A stretch of 64,000 nucleotides of DNA, taken from NCBI GenBank assembly GCA_950295325.1, contig OX485803.1, forward strand, positions 32,541,554-32,605,553. The letters run 5' to 3'. Below the pieces are notes generated by a model. The model had not been told where the DNA came from and did no database searches. It was given only the letters and a program-made list of their open reading frames with translations. A program made the translations under genes and the position numbers. This document shows, one piece after another, positions 31,628 to 42,580 of the stretch; positions within the stretch are counted from its first letter, which is position 1, and each line of letters begins with the position of its first letter. The DNA comes from Polytrichum commune (taxonomy: Eukaryota; Streptophyta; Polytrichopsida; Polytrichales; Polytrichaceae).

Positions 31628-32326
31628 TGGTTTTGCACAAATGTGGTATTTCGGTGCTCCCACGTACTTCCATAATTTATTACTTACGTCAAAATTGATA
31701 CAAGTTACAACCTTAGGGCCTTCGGTAAGACATTTAGACCACAAAGCGAACGTTACCTTCGAAGTTGTAACATTTTATTATAGTAATAAAATTATTTATT
31801 GCATGTTTTTTAAAATTTTGAAAATACAATATGGTTGTCAACTTAGCATTGCAATTAATCTCCAATAACATGTTATGCCTTTATTAATTACTATTTTGTA
31901 TAATTCTTACTGTGAATGAAGTTTTATGTTTATTTATTGAGCTTCTTAAAGAATATGCTTTTATAAATATTGCAATCCCCTATTGCTCGATTGTACATGC
32001 TTCGTTGGTGACATCCTCTTTTTGAGGACCTTTCTATCCGTTTTATATAATTATATCTTTATGTGGTATTCAATATTGACTATGTAGTCAATAGTACTTT
32101 TGGTTAGACTATCATATGAATTACTAATATTCAAGTAAGTTTTTAAATGTTTCAAATAACATTAAAACATGTGGCATCCATATGTTATCTTTTACACGAT
32201 CTTAGAAATGACAACTTGTCGGTAAATCCTCTTTATATTACATATACTTTGAACATGAAATATGTTCATTGTGTCCAAAGTCTTCATCCGTTCCTATACA
32301 ACTTCCTAAACATGGTACAAAAATGC
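31628..32326. other. Intergenic DNA between convergent hAT-internal genes
   Basis: AT-rich DNA between the end of the transposase and the end of the RING gene. It should contain both polyadenylation regions. Nothing else was recognised. Confidence 0.5.
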
Positions 32327-34660
32327 CTAATCCGAATCTGAATCGAGGTCTATTCTAGCTGAAGTAGATCCTCGTCGTGCTCGTGATGATTCCCCCGCTT
32401 CCATGCTTCGCGTTGTTCCACGGGTGAGGTATGGACGACTACCAGGAGACAATGGAACGGCATTACGTGGTCTAGGCCCACCATTTAGCCATCTCAATAC
32501 CACATCATCCGCAACTCTATGCAAGAGTGCATCAATTGCAGCCAACTGCAGCCTGTTCTTGTGGTACCCCACCTCTAACTGCAATTCATATCTCGGATCC
32601 CGTTCCGTAGGCATGTCATCTGCATCTTCTTCCAAATCATGCTCCGATACTGATTCGAGACCTGCTGCATTGTACCAAGGAGGATGAATGCCTCTCTTTA
32701 ATTGTCTCCTGGTTGAATCCCAATGCCATTCAAGAGTTTGGTACAAAAATCTTTTCAAGCCATGATCGGGGGGCTTGTTGGGATACAACTCGTCTGCAAC
32801 ATACAAAATTTGACGTGCATTCCGTGTCCAGTCGCCATCTCTGTTCTCGTGCCATAGCTCAACCTTGGCACAATTGTATAACCAACTCCACTCAACATTC
32901 TCCCCATCAAACTCTTGAAGATCGAAGGGAAAGTCCCATGGCTTTAATACCCAGTCGTTAGGCATGTAATCCCGAAGGCCAAATTGGAGGTACAAACGAG
33001 GGTGGAAGGGTGATCTGCAATGAGGACATTGGCGTTTCTTGATCATATTCCCTATTAGACATTGTGGATGGAATTGGGCCCCACATGATCCAACTTGATA
33101 GCATCCCTCTGGGCCAAATGGACATTGGCAAATCGCACATGCGGTTCCGTCGAAGACCATTGTATGTGGATTTGGCCATAACAACTCATCCCTCATGCGG
33201 AATGGATATTCATGCACTTGGGTCACATCCCAATGGTGATCTGGGTCGGTCACTTGACGCCAATCGATGCTCCCGCTTGGCAATGTCCACTCATTATCCC
33301 TATCCCACCTACTAGGGTACATCTGCTCATCTTCTGGCCATGACGTGAGCATCATATTCCGCATTCTCTGATTGCGGTTCCATTCTTTCTGGATGCTCTC
33401 AAACTCAGCTTCAAATTGATGAGCCTTGGCCATAGCAAGCAATGTGCTTGTCCTCATATTTTTGCGCTCCACAATCGCATCCAACAGAAATTTCTTCAAC
33501 CTTGCATTCTGCTCCTCCAGTCCGCCAATCTTGGCTTCGTGATCAACAACCACTTCATTGACCACTTGAAGTTGTTGTTGCATGTCCACCACCTCCTTTT
33601 GCAAAGCCTCCATCTTTCCTCGCATTACTTCATTCCTCATACATACCTCCAGAGCTTGTGACTTTGCAATCTTGGCCTCCTGTAAAGCTGCGTCCCTCTC
33701 TGCTTCCAAAGACTGAAGGTTAATTGGTGTACTACTTGAACTGCTAGCCTCCCCCATCGTAAGTGTTGCAACTCGATTTTCCAACTCGAAAATCATCGTT
33801 TTATACTCACGAATTTCCAACGCATGTTGCTTACGCAATTCCTCCATTCTGCTCTCCGTCGGGTCCACTCCATGTTCACCAAGGTTTACCTCGTCTAGGA
33901 CCTCGTTAACCACGTCGTTGATCAGGTTGTTGACCTCGATATTTGCCTCCATGCCCTCATCCATATGCTCAAACGCCTCCTCGATGGCCATCTGCACGTC
34001 ATTGGCTGGTCGTTTACGATTACGTGGTTTTTTTGGTTCCCGACCCTCTGGAATTGGGGCCCCAGGCTCGTCCACTAGTCGAGGATTCCTCCTGAACCAC
34101 TCCGGAACGGGAGTGTATGGAATATCTGGAACTGTGCATTTAGTGAATGCAATTCCGATACCCCCAAATTTTTGACCATGCAGGGTAGCCAAACTTGACC
34201 AATCCACCCTAACTTGCAACACGTGCTCCGCATACATCATACACGCCACCGACTTTGGAATTGCACTCTTGGGCCATCTATCCAAATTGGAGATACTTCT
34301 AAGTATCGTTAGGAATCTCCATTTTGCCTCCACGTCATCAAGCTGCATATAACTCGCACTGATGGCCTTGCAGTGTCGCTCGTGACAAGGTCTTGGCCAC
34401 AACCGATCAAAGTGAGGGAAACCCACGTACTGCATTGCAGTCTTCACTGACCACGGTTGTGGTACATTCTCCCAACCTGCCCTGGCTTTTTGAGTGTTGT
34501 CATCATAAACATCCCACTCCAACCCAGCGGCCTTGCGTACATGTGATATGTGACAACCTGATCCCCCACTTGCCATGTCTCCAGATCCTCCACTTGCACT
34601 TGCCATGTCTCTAGATCCTCCACTTGCCATGTCTGGAAATCCTTCACTTGCCGGATCCAT
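32327..34660 (-). CDS. RING-finger protein with central coiled coil (hAT-internal)
   Basis: ATG at 34660; 777 residues in one exon. The N-terminus has a Met-Ala-Ser-Gly-rich repeat (GSGDMASGGSG). Residues of about 70-200 form a Trp-rich region of unknown fold. A basic KKPRNRKRPA cluster follows and may be a nuclear signal. A long coiled coil spans about 270-420. A RING-type zinc finger lies near 505-545, with CAICQC, then CGAQFHPQC and CPHC, consistent with a C3HC4-like arrangement. The C-terminus is acidic (DLDSDSD). RING proteins commonly act as E3 ubiquitin ligases; the substrate here is unknown. It sits inside the hAT and has a TATA box beside a GTCCGC array, like the transposase and kinase genes. 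No stop interrupts it. Confidence 0.82.
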   Translation of the reverse strand: MDPASEGFPDMASGGSRDMASASGGSGDMASGGSGCHISHVRKAAGLEWDVYDDNTQKARAGWENVPQPWSVKTAMQYVGFPHFDRLWPRPCHERHCKAISASYMQLDDVEAKWRFLTILRSISNLDRWPKSAIPKSVACMMYAEHVLQVRVDWSSLATLHGQKFGGIGIAFTKCTVPDIPYTPVPEWFRRNPRLVDEPGAPIPEGREPKKPRNRKRPANDVQMAIEEAFEHMDEGMEANIEVNNLINDVVNEVLDEVNLGEHGVDPTESRMEELRKQHALEIREYKTMIFELENRVATLTMGEASSSSSTPINLQSLEAERDAALQEAKIAKSQALEVCMRNEVMRGKMEALQKEVVDMQQQLQVVNEVVVDHEAKIGGLEEQNARLKKFLLDAIVERKNMRTSTLLAMAKAHQFEAEFESIQKEWNRNQRMRNMMLTSWPEDEQMYPSRWDRDNEWTLPSGSIDWRQVTDPDHHWDVTQVHEYPFRMRDELLWPNPHTMVFDGTACAICQCPFGPEGCYQVGSCGAQFHPQCLIGNMIKKRQCPHCRSPFHPRLYLQFGLRDYMPNDWVLKPWDFPFDLQEFDGENVEWSWLYNCAKVELWHENRDGDWTRNARQILYVADELYPNKPPDHGLKRFLYQTLEWHWDSTRRQLKRGIHPPWYNAAGLESVSEHDLEEDADDMPTERDPRYELQLEVGYHKNRLQLAAIDALLHRVADDVVLRWLNGGPRPRNAVPLSPGSRPYLTRGTTRSMEAGESSRARRGSTSARIDLDSDSD

Positions 34661-35097
34661 CCAAATTGTAGTTTCTAATTCTAATCTAGAACTCTAATTT
34701 TTAAATTACTAATTGCACTTCATAATAGTGCTACAAAACATCCAAGCATACACTTCAAAATAGTGTTGCTGTGGAATTAGTTCAAAAATGTCGTTAAAAA
34801 TTAAACTACAAAAATTCAGCATACCCTTCGAGCACCCCGCTACCAGCGCTCACGCAGAGGCCAGTTGACTGGGCGCGTCACAAGGAATATGCCAAAAAGG
34901 CAATATGCCACGTCACAAGGGAACGGGTCCACGTGGATCACACCCACAAACAGGTCAGTAAAAAAAGTATAAAAGGATCCCAAAAAAGGATCCTTAACTC
35001 CTCCGAGCACCCCGCTAAACCCCGCACTCTGTAGTAGAGGAGGGTCGTCCGGGCGCCCACAAGGAGTGGAGTGGGGTATGTAAATGGTCCCCTCCAC

Positions 35098-35104
35098 TTA
35101 TATA
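35098..35104 (-). promoter_or_regulatory. Probable TATA box of RING gene
   Basis: TATATAA on the minus strand, directly next to GTCCGC array 2 and about 440 bp upstream of the ATG. A second TATAAAAG on the plus strand near 34964 points the other way. Confidence 0.45.
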
Positions 35105-35106
35105 CC

Positions 35107-35870
35107 CCTCCATCCGCTCCCCGTTCCCACCCTGTTCGCACCCGTTCCCTCCTGTCCGCGCCCGTTCCCCTCCCAGTCCGCACCCGTTCCCCTACGTCCG
35201 CCCCCCGCGTTCCCCTCCAGTCCGCACCCGTTCCCTCCCAGTCCGCGCCCGTTCCCCTCCCAGTCCGCACCCGTTCCCTACCAGTCCGCGCCCGTGTTCC
35301 CCCCAGTCCGCACCTGTTCCCTCCCGTCCGCGCCCGTTCCCCCCCAGTCCGCACCCGTTCCCCTACGTCCGCCCCCCGCGTTCCCCTACGTCCGCTCCCG
35401 TTCCCAAACGTCCGCTCCCGTTCCCAAACGTCCGCATCCGTTCCCAAACGTCCGCACCCGTTCCCCTACGTCCGCCCCCCGCGATCCCCCCAGTCCGCAC
35501 CCGTTCCCAAACGTCCGCGCCCGCGTTCCCCCCAGTCCGCACCCGTTCCCTCCCGTCCGCGCCCGTCCCCCCCCAGTCCGCACCTGTTCCCCTACGTCCG
35601 CCCCCCACGTTCCCCCCAGTCCGCCCCCTCGTTCCCTACGTCCCCCCCTCGTTCCCTACGTCCGCTCCCCTCAGTCCGCTCCCGCGTTCCCCCCGTCCGC
35701 TCCAACCCGCCCCCCCCCCCTTCCGCCCCCCCCCCCCCGTCCGCTCCATGTTCCCTTACGTCCGCTCCAACGTTCCTATAAGTCCGCCCCATGTTCCCCT
35801 ACGTCCGCTTTAGAGTTCCCCTGCGTCCGCTCTAGCGTTCCCATACGTCCGCTCCCGAGTTCCTTTGAAT
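35107..35870. repeat. GTCCGC array 2
   Basis: More than 40 GTCCGC motifs alternate with CCCGTTCCC in irregular units of 17-24 bp. It lies immediately upstream of the putative RING-gene TATA box. Open frames through it are artefacts of the repeat. Confidence 0.95.
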
Positions 35871-36318
35871 CTGCACTTTTTAACTTTTTTTGGAAGTTTG
35901 GACATAGTCTCGGTTTTTTGGCTCTCAAAAATTCATATGAAGTCCAAAAAATGATTTCTTGGTATCCATGGATAGGTAATGAAGTCCTCTACATGAATAT
36001 GCAATAATATTTCTACTGCACATTCCCGCGTCCCTCCATCCACACCCCATCTAACTTAGGCCCTTTGCAAATAATATATGTGACACTAAATATCATTACC
36101 GGTGTACTTATCCACACAAAACTAATGAAGGATCCCTCAAGCAACAAAGTAACCAATGTAGTATGATGACCAACAAATTATCACCCCTATGGAGACAACG
36201 ATGTACAAGTAATGACTTTATTATTGCGACGACGGTACAAATGCCCTTTATAAATCACATACATGAACAAACCATGCACGATTTAATATTCCACTTCATT
36301 CCGTCAACTTGACTTCCG

Positions 36319-36879
36319 TCATGGCAACCTCGTAGATGCTTGTGGCTTCCGTCGAGGGTCCATTTTTTGGAGAGGATTCGGTCGAAGTAAATCAACATAG
36401 CTAATCGTTCGGTCTTTTATCCGTTCCTTCAATGGTAGCCGATGAGGCGATAATCCTCTCCTCTTCTTACGAAAAGGCAAAGTCCTTGAAGATTCTTCCG
36501 CTACCTTGACATCTTCAATGTCGATTGAAGTCTCCTCCACATCCACATCCCCGGGCTTCTCCAAAATATCCGCACACAAATCAATCAGATCATTTAGATC
36601 TCCATCCACGCATTGTGTGTTGTCATTCTCCACCGCATCGATCTCAAAGTTGTCCGCATATCGTCGTTGGTCCTCCTCCGCCCTCATCCTCCAAGCTTGT
36701 GTAGATTGTGAGAAAGGAGTCATGACATACTCATCACGAAATCGATCCCTAGCACATCTCTTATCTCTTTCACGCTCGGTTGATGGATTGAATGGAATAT
36801 CGGGTTCACCTAAATTTTCTATCTCCTCATCACATCCTAGACCCTCAAACATGTCTCTCTTCTCTCCCATCCTATCCAT
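36319..36879 (-). CDS. Small acidic hypothetical protein (hAT-internal)
   Basis: ATG at 36879; 186 residues. The product is strongly charged, with many Asp/Glu in the middle (NDNTQCVDGDLNDLIDL) and a basic PFRKKRRGLSPHR cluster near residue 140 that could be a nuclear signal. No domain is recognised. A TATATAAG at 36921-36928 on the same strand lies 42 bp upstream, a plausible promoter without a GTCCGC array. It could be an accessory protein of the element or a captured fragment. Confidence 0.5.
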   Translation of the reverse strand: MDRMGEKRDMFEGLGCDEEIENLGEPDIPFNPSTERERDKRCARDRFRDEYVMTPFSQSTQAWRMRAEEDQRRYADNFEIDAVENDNTQCVDGDLNDLIDLCADILEKPGDVDVEETSIDIEDVKVAEESSRTLPFRKKRRGLSPHRLPLKERIKDRTISYVDLLRPNPLQKMDPRRKPQASTRLP

Positions 36880-36920
36880 GATACTCTACCCTCGTTATAT
36901 GTATGAGTCTAAATGCTCTA

Positions 36921-36928
36921 CTTATATA
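36921..36928 (-). promoter_or_regulatory. TATA box of small acidic gene
   Basis: TATATAAG on the minus strand, about 42 bp before the ATG at 36879. Confidence 0.45.
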
Positions 36929-37136
36929 TTGAACTCAAAGGACTTTATGAAATATACAATATTTGATGTAATCCAAGATGTAGAGGATCCAATTCTCGTT
37001 GGTAGGATAAAAACAACACAATAGGAATAAAAAGAAAATTGGTGAAGTCAAAAAGTTAGTTGCACTTTTTGAAAAAGTCCCCCGACACCCGCATTGGAAA
37101 CCTCTTTGAAGCTTCTATATTTGATGGGTTGTCCTT

Positions 37137-37425
37137 TCATTCAACAATTCACATATTTGAGCTTCAACCTTAGTGGTTCGTATAGTTTCACAATCCACAC
37201 GCATTCGAATGTCATATTAATTCAACAAAGTACATATTTGTGCTTCAACCTTTGTGGTCCATATGGTTTCACAACGCATATTAGGCATCCGAATGTCATC
37301 TTCATTCAACAATTCACATATTTGAGCTTCAACCTTAGTGGTTCGTATGGTTTCACAACCCACACGCATCCCCTTGCCCTTTCATTCGACAATTCACATA
37401 TTTGTGCTTCAACCTTTGTGGTTCA
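37137..37425. repeat. Four diverged tandem units of 76-88 bp
   Basis: The phrase CACATATTTGAGCTTCAACC (with variant TTTGTGCTTC) recurs near 37149, 37227, 37314 and 37395, each followed by GTGGTTCGTATGGTTTCACAA-like sequence. Confidence 0.8.
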
Positions 37426-37426
37426 T

Positions 37427-37464
37427 AAACCCTAAACCCTAAACCCCTAAACCCTAAACCCTAC
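37427..37464. repeat. Interstitial telomere-type repeat (CCCTAAA)n
   Basis: About five CCCTAAA units, one carrying an extra C. This is the Arabidopsis-type plant telomere unit; at this length it is an interstitial remnant rather than a chromosome end. Confidence 0.8.
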
Positions 37465-38689
37465 GTCATTCCAAATTGCTACCACATATGTGCCGTTGTT
37501 TTGTTCTCTCACTCATGTAGAAGTGTTTCTATACATGGTTTGAGGGTTTAGGTTCCCACCTTTCCAACGAACCCACCCGCTTTTTTTTACGATGCCTACA
37601 ATGAAAGTTAAACGTTCGCAAATCGCGAGGACTACTTCAAGTTGGCACAATCTCTACTTAGACATATAACTTATGGTATACATTGGGGTTTTTAGAAGGG
37701 GTCATGAACGCACGTGATTCTCAAACATAATGTAGAGTGCATCCCCCGAGTTCCTATAGGCTTCATAAAGATATCTTACCAACACCTTACACAAATTAGA
37801 ACATTCTAGAAAAACAAATTAATATGGTCCACATTGATATTAAACTAGGGATTTGGTGTGGGCTTAAATTTAATGTGGCCCACATTAGTGATCATTTGGG
37901 GGGGGGTGCACTATACTAAATCCGTATGAGTATATGTGAGTGCACAAAAGAGGTATTGATTTGAACTTTGTTGTATTATGTATTATTCTTTACAAAATTA
38001 TAAGTTGTAGTTATGTAAATATATAGAATAATTTTAAAAAATATACAACATCTCTACTAACTTGTATGGTAGTGTCATTAGATTTTATAGAATAAGGTTT
38101 ATTTTATTTTAGTATTGGCTTAAACTGGTACATAAAAAGAACCAACCACAAGTGAACATACGATCTTACATATCATTTGATGGTAGACTTCAAAACAATA
38201 ATTGCATTAGCTTTTATGACATGTATTACAAATCAGAGTATGGGAGGATTGAATGGAAACAGATGCTTAGGGACTTGGAAAAAGCCCCGGACGTGGCCTA
38301 CCATGACATTCTTAACAAATTTGATTTGATTTGGGGGGTCAAAGGTCTTATTGTGACCCGTAGCAACTTAGTCCCTACTTGGAAGGATAGGCCTCAAATG
38401 AGCATTATTTCTAGATTTCAACTTAGGCTGCGCTGTTTCGGCTGGGTTGGTTGTATTTTCAATTTGAATTTTCAATTTGTGCCAAAAAAAGAATAAGACA
38501 TGTATTGCAAATATAAGGGCCGGTTCACAATATGGCCAAACTTTAAGAGGTTCAACATTTGGACCAATGAAAATGCTGAAATGCCCAAAGTCCGTCCTCT
38601 CGGCCTTCACACTAGAGGCCGAAGTTCAAAGGACGTGGCCTCCAAAAGAGCCTAGGTGGCAACACTTTTAGGAAGTTATGGCGCCAAGA

Positions 38690-38762
38690 GTTCGGCCTCT
38701 CGAGCAAAGATTGGGTATAGCAAAATGCTCAACCCAAACTTCCGTCGAGAGGCCGAACTTTT
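38690..38762. repeat. Inverted repeat with GTTCGGCCTCTCGA arms
   Basis: AGTTCGGCCTCTCGA near 38690 is matched by TCGAGAGGCCGAACT near 38745, with about 43 bp between. The CTCTCGA/TCGAGAG halves resemble the centre of the family B palindromes at 60-63 kb. Confidence 0.6.
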
Positions 38763-39806
38763 TTTTCATTAAAATAATCAATCATTGACAAGATCTTGGC
38801 CGTTAGATTGGAGGGGTTATTTTGAGCAAGGAATAAAGTGGCATGCTCCTTTGAGTTTGGACTTTGGGATTGGCCTTTGGAGGCTTCACACTTTGGCCAT
38901 CCAAGCCGAGAGGCCGTGGGAGTTCATGGCCAAAGGTTTGGACTTTGCGCTTGGCCTTTGGAGGCTTCACACTATGCCCAACTAAGGCTACCCTTACTAT
39001 ATTTTCTTGGCTATTTTCAGTTCATTTCTTTGGACTATCAACAAAGTTGGGCCACTTAATCGCACGGCCTCTTCACTTAGACGGCCAAGAATATGTCCAA
39101 ACTTCCAAAAAAAAATGATTGTGAATTATATAAATATAAATATAAGCAATTGTGAAGATTCCTTGTGAGAGAATACCATTCATAAAATTGCACACCCAAT
39201 CAAAACTTTATTCAATATCAAGTTTACAAATCACGAGTGAATATGAATCAATGTAACTGGATGTGTAGTTTTTATCATCCATATTATGGTTGTATTTCAT
39301 CCGTTAACGTTTATAGAGTCAGATTTGCAAAGAAGGGAGTACCATTTTGTTAACTGTTAATACGTTTAACATTTATAGTGTGCAATATGTGGGGAGTAGA
39401 AGAAAGATAACATTTAGAGATGTTTTGGATCACGTGTACAACCGATATAACTATAGTTTACTACATTTTGTGGCATACCAAAATTAGAATAAATATAGGT
39501 AACTGCATTTTTTCAAGACATATCACAAACAACTATAGTTAACTTGAACTTAGCACATGGATGTGATAACAACGATGTGAAAGAAGGATGTGGCCTCACG
39601 AGAGGCGAGAACCTTGGTTAGCCTCCCATAGATTTCTTCTCGATTATGGAGCAAAGGCCTCATGGAGTAGTATGAACATTGCACTAAGATCCATAAACCT
39701 CATACAATATACAAGTTTTGTATGAAAAAATGATGGCTTTATTTACATCTCCAACGGTTACAAAATTGGTATGATTCAAAATTGTTGCAAAAAAAACAAA
39801 AAAAAT

Positions 39807-41714
39807 CTATTTTGCAGTGTCACGGAAGCACATTGTCGGGTTAACCATGTTGTATGGAGGGGACTTCAAAATGTTCACTACGTGTGTGATGGTTGACCTT
39901 TCCGCTGGATTGGTCTTCGTCAATGAATCCAATGCTAACTCAAACCGCATATTCAAGCCATTTGGATCACTGTTTAGCTGAAACAAGGGGGAAGTCGCAT
40001 CCCTGGCATAAATCTTCTTTGCCAAAGCACCCACTGAGAAGGACTCCGATAGAAACGTGTGCCTATGTTTCCGAGCCATCCTCACCGGAGAGGTGGATGT
40101 TCCACGCTGCCCTCGTACATGGAATAATTCTGGACCAGCACAGTTGTATTTTGCTTTGTGCTTGTTCATCTCATCCACTGAATCTTTTCCATAGTTGGAG
40201 GGTGCGTCTTCACCTCCCCAGGATGCCATGCCCCAATCACACACACCAATGTAAACCGTGTTCTCACGGTCTTGTGGGAAATGCAACATGACATTGTTGG
40301 GATTAAGGTCATTGTGCAACACGTCATGCTTGTGCACTACATCCACAATGCACATTAGAGCCCATGCCAAATAAGCTCGATGCCTTCGATATACAACCAA
40401 CCGTTTCCGTGCTTCAAAGTCTGCCCCAGGCATGTGAAGGATTGTGCGCTCGTGGGTTTCCGGAACGCTGAAATCATAGATCCTCATGTTTTTCAAGGAG
40501 CCTCCATTCCACCACATCGAATAGGATTCGTATGTTTTCATATTGAGGTATTGTAGCTTGATTACCCCAGGATGATCTACTGGACACGCCAATGCTTCAA
40601 CTGAACGTTCCTTTCGATTCTCCAAACTATTCGTGGCCTTCATGGTCTTCCCAGCCCACTCTATCCAGCTAGGGATGAATGATGCTCCATGAATTGCGAC
40701 TCTCCGCACCACTCCGAAGGTCCCTTGGAAGATTTCCTTATCCAAGGCTTTGATCTCCGCATTCCTAGGCAACCATATGACACCCTGCCGGCCCTGAGTG
40801 GCAATGTTGTCTGCCATCTGCCTGTCAATAAAAATGGGAAGGTTGCGGGCGGATGTTCCTTTTGCTGCTATTACGCCTCTTTTCCAATTCTCTAGCTTCA
40901 TGTACAGCTCGGACTTCCTGCCACTACTACTTCCCTCGCTAGGATGCACAGCATCATATGCCATTGTTGGATTGTAGATTGCTTCCACGGCTTGTTGTTC
41001 AATCCAGGTGCCCCAATCGCTCATGCCCCTAGCATCTTCAAACTCCGCTCCAGCCGTGGCTTCCGTGAGAATAAGAATCAAATCGTTCCTCACCAAATCC
41101 AACCCCTTTGTACCATCATTGAGGTATTTTTTTTCCAAATAAACCATGCTGTTATTTCTAAACCACTCCAACAGCACGACCCTACAATGGTTTCGAGCCT
41201 CATCGATCCGCGGGTCGCGTTTGCCTCTATTTTTCCTTTTCCTCGATTGCGAACCTGAAACCCCGGACCCCTCCTCCGTCCCTTCCGAAATTGCTGGGCG
41301 TTTTTGTCCCCGTCTTTCACCATGCTCCGAACCCTGAGGTACATCACGTGCAGGGCTCTCCGGTCTTGATGTCCGCCGTGTCGGAGATCGTGGTGGCACG
41401 GACTCTCCATGAGTGGCTGCATTTATATCGGTGGAACTGCCTGAGCTTGGTCCCCTTCCTGTTCTCCCTCTATGTCCACTGTTTCCCCGACTCCCACGGC
41501 TTCCACGTGTTTGGTTGCCTCCTGAATGGCCAACTGCAAAGAACTCTTCGTCAAACCGAAAAGGATCTGGACGTGGGGGACGTGCTGCAGTGCTTCCACT
41601 TCCGGCCTCGCTTCCCGTACCCTCTCCAGTATGCGCAAGTGGAGTGCTTTGGAGCCAAGCACGGTGCAGCCTCGTATCCTCGTCTTGGTAAGGAGCAATG
41701 TCCTCCCCCTCCAT
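39807..41714 (-). CDS. Atypical protein kinase (hAT-internal)
   Basis: The ATG at 41714 (MEGEDIAPYQ) is preferred because the frame upstream runs into the GTCCGC array and the likely TATA box lies between. The 635-residue product has a disordered Gly/Ser/Arg-rich N-terminus with a basic SRKRKNRGKR cluster, a helical region, and a kinase domain from about 325 to 620. Visible motifs are the loop QGTFGVV, a Lys in WAGKTMK, the catalytic loop HNDLNPNNVML, DWG in place of DFG, and CAGPE for APE. The catalytic Asp, the Asn and the metal-binding Asp are kept, but the usual Lys two residues after the catalytic Asp is Asn. It may be active. It lies inside the hAT and has a GTCCGC array upstream. Confidence 0.82.
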   Translation of the reverse strand: MEGEDIAPYQDEDTRLHRAWLQSTPLAHTGEGTGSEAGSGSTAARPPRPDPFRFDEEFFAVGHSGGNQTRGSRGSRGNSGHRGRTGRGPSSGSSTDINAATHGESVPPRSPTRRTSRPESPARDVPQGSEHGERRGQKRPAISEGTEEGSGVSGSQSRKRKNRGKRDPRIDEARNHCRVVLLEWFRNNSMVYLEKKYLNDGTKGLDLVRNDLILILTEATAGAEFEDARGMSDWGTWIEQQAVEAIYNPTMAYDAVHPSEGSSSGRKSELYMKLENWKRGVIAAKGTSARNLPIFIDRQMADNIATQGRQGVIWLPRNAEIKALDKEIFQGTFGVVRRVAIHGASFIPSWIEWAGKTMKATNSLENRKERSVEALACPVDHPGVIKLQYLNMKTYESYSMWWNGGSLKNMRIYDFSVPETHERTILHMPGADFEARKRLVVYRRHRAYLAWALMCIVDVVHKHDVLHNDLNPNNVMLHFPQDRENTVYIGVCDWGMASWGGEDAPSNYGKDSVDEMNKHKAKYNCAGPELFHVRGQRGTSTSPVRMARKHRHTFLSESFSVGALAKKIYARDATSPLFQLNSDPNGLNMRFELALDSLTKTNPAERSTITHVVNILKSPPYNMVNPTMCFRDTAK

Positions 41715-41920
41715 CGTGAAAAAAACCGCGTGAGTGAGTGAATGTAGAAATGAGTGCGTGAATCTGGAAAAAAAATTGCGAGGGTTCCCCCACAATTTGC
41801 CCTGCCCTCCCAAACCCCCTGAGACCCGCGCGGTGCCGCTGTCCTTGGGACGGCAACAAGGTCTCGGGTCCCTTTGTGGTGGGAGGAGAGGAAAGTGAGG
41901 GGAACTAAAACCCCACGGCT

Positions 41921-41927
41921 TTATATA
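41921..41927 (-). promoter_or_regulatory. TATA box of kinase gene
   Basis: TATATAA on the minus strand, about 207 bp upstream of the start codon and about 70 bp from the edge of GTCCGC array 3. Confidence 0.6.
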
Positions 41928-41995
41928 GGCAAAGGGGAGCACAATCATTATGGGATCCCGGTCGGATTTGACATGGGGCACGAAAAGGACGTATG

Positions 41996-42580
41996 GGGAA
42001 CGTGGGAACGCGGGGGCGGACGGAGGGAACGAGGGGGCGGACGTAGGGGAACACGGGCGGACGGAAGGGAACGGAGCGCGGACGGGAGGGAACGTACGGG
42101 AACATGGGGCGGACGGGAGGGGAACGCGGGCGGACGGGAGTGGAACGTAGCACGGACAGGAGGGAACATGGGGCGGACGGGAGGGAACGTGGGCGGACGG
42201 GAGGGAACGTGGGCGGACGGGAGGGAACGTGGGCGGACGGGAGGGGAACGTGGGCGGACGGGAGGGGAACGTGGGCGGACGGGAGGGGAACGTAGCGCGG
42301 ACGGGAGGGAACATGGGGCGGACGGGAGGGAACGTGGGGCGGACGGGAGGGAACGTGGGCGGACGGGAAGGGAACGGGTGCGGACTGGGGGGGAACGGGC
42401 GCGGACGGGAGGGAACGCGGTAGGGAACGGGTGCGGACGTTAGGAAACGTGTGGGAACGTGAACGCACGGCGGGGGAACGTGGGGCGGACGTGAGGGAAC
42501 TTGGGGCGGACGGAGCCCTCCGCGTTCCCCCCGTCCGCCCCCGCGTTCCCCCGTCCGCTCCAGCGTTCTCCCCCCCGTTC
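41996..42580. repeat. GTCCGC array 3 (mostly inverted)
   Basis: From 41996 to about 42516 the plus strand shows GGCGGACGGGAGGGAAC units of 17-20 bp, the reverse complement of the motif in the other arrays. Near 42517 the orientation flips, giving a head-to-head junction and about 60 bp of plus-oriented units. The array lies upstream of the kinase TATA box. Confidence 0.95.

Larger units (their letters stand above)
36880..39806. other. Non-coding DNA between the small gene and the kinase gene
   Basis: The stretch contains four diverged 76-88-bp repeats (37137-37425), a short telomere-like tract (37427-37464) and, near 38600-38990, several GGCCTCTCGA-type inverted repeats. No gene was seen. 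Confidence 0.5.
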
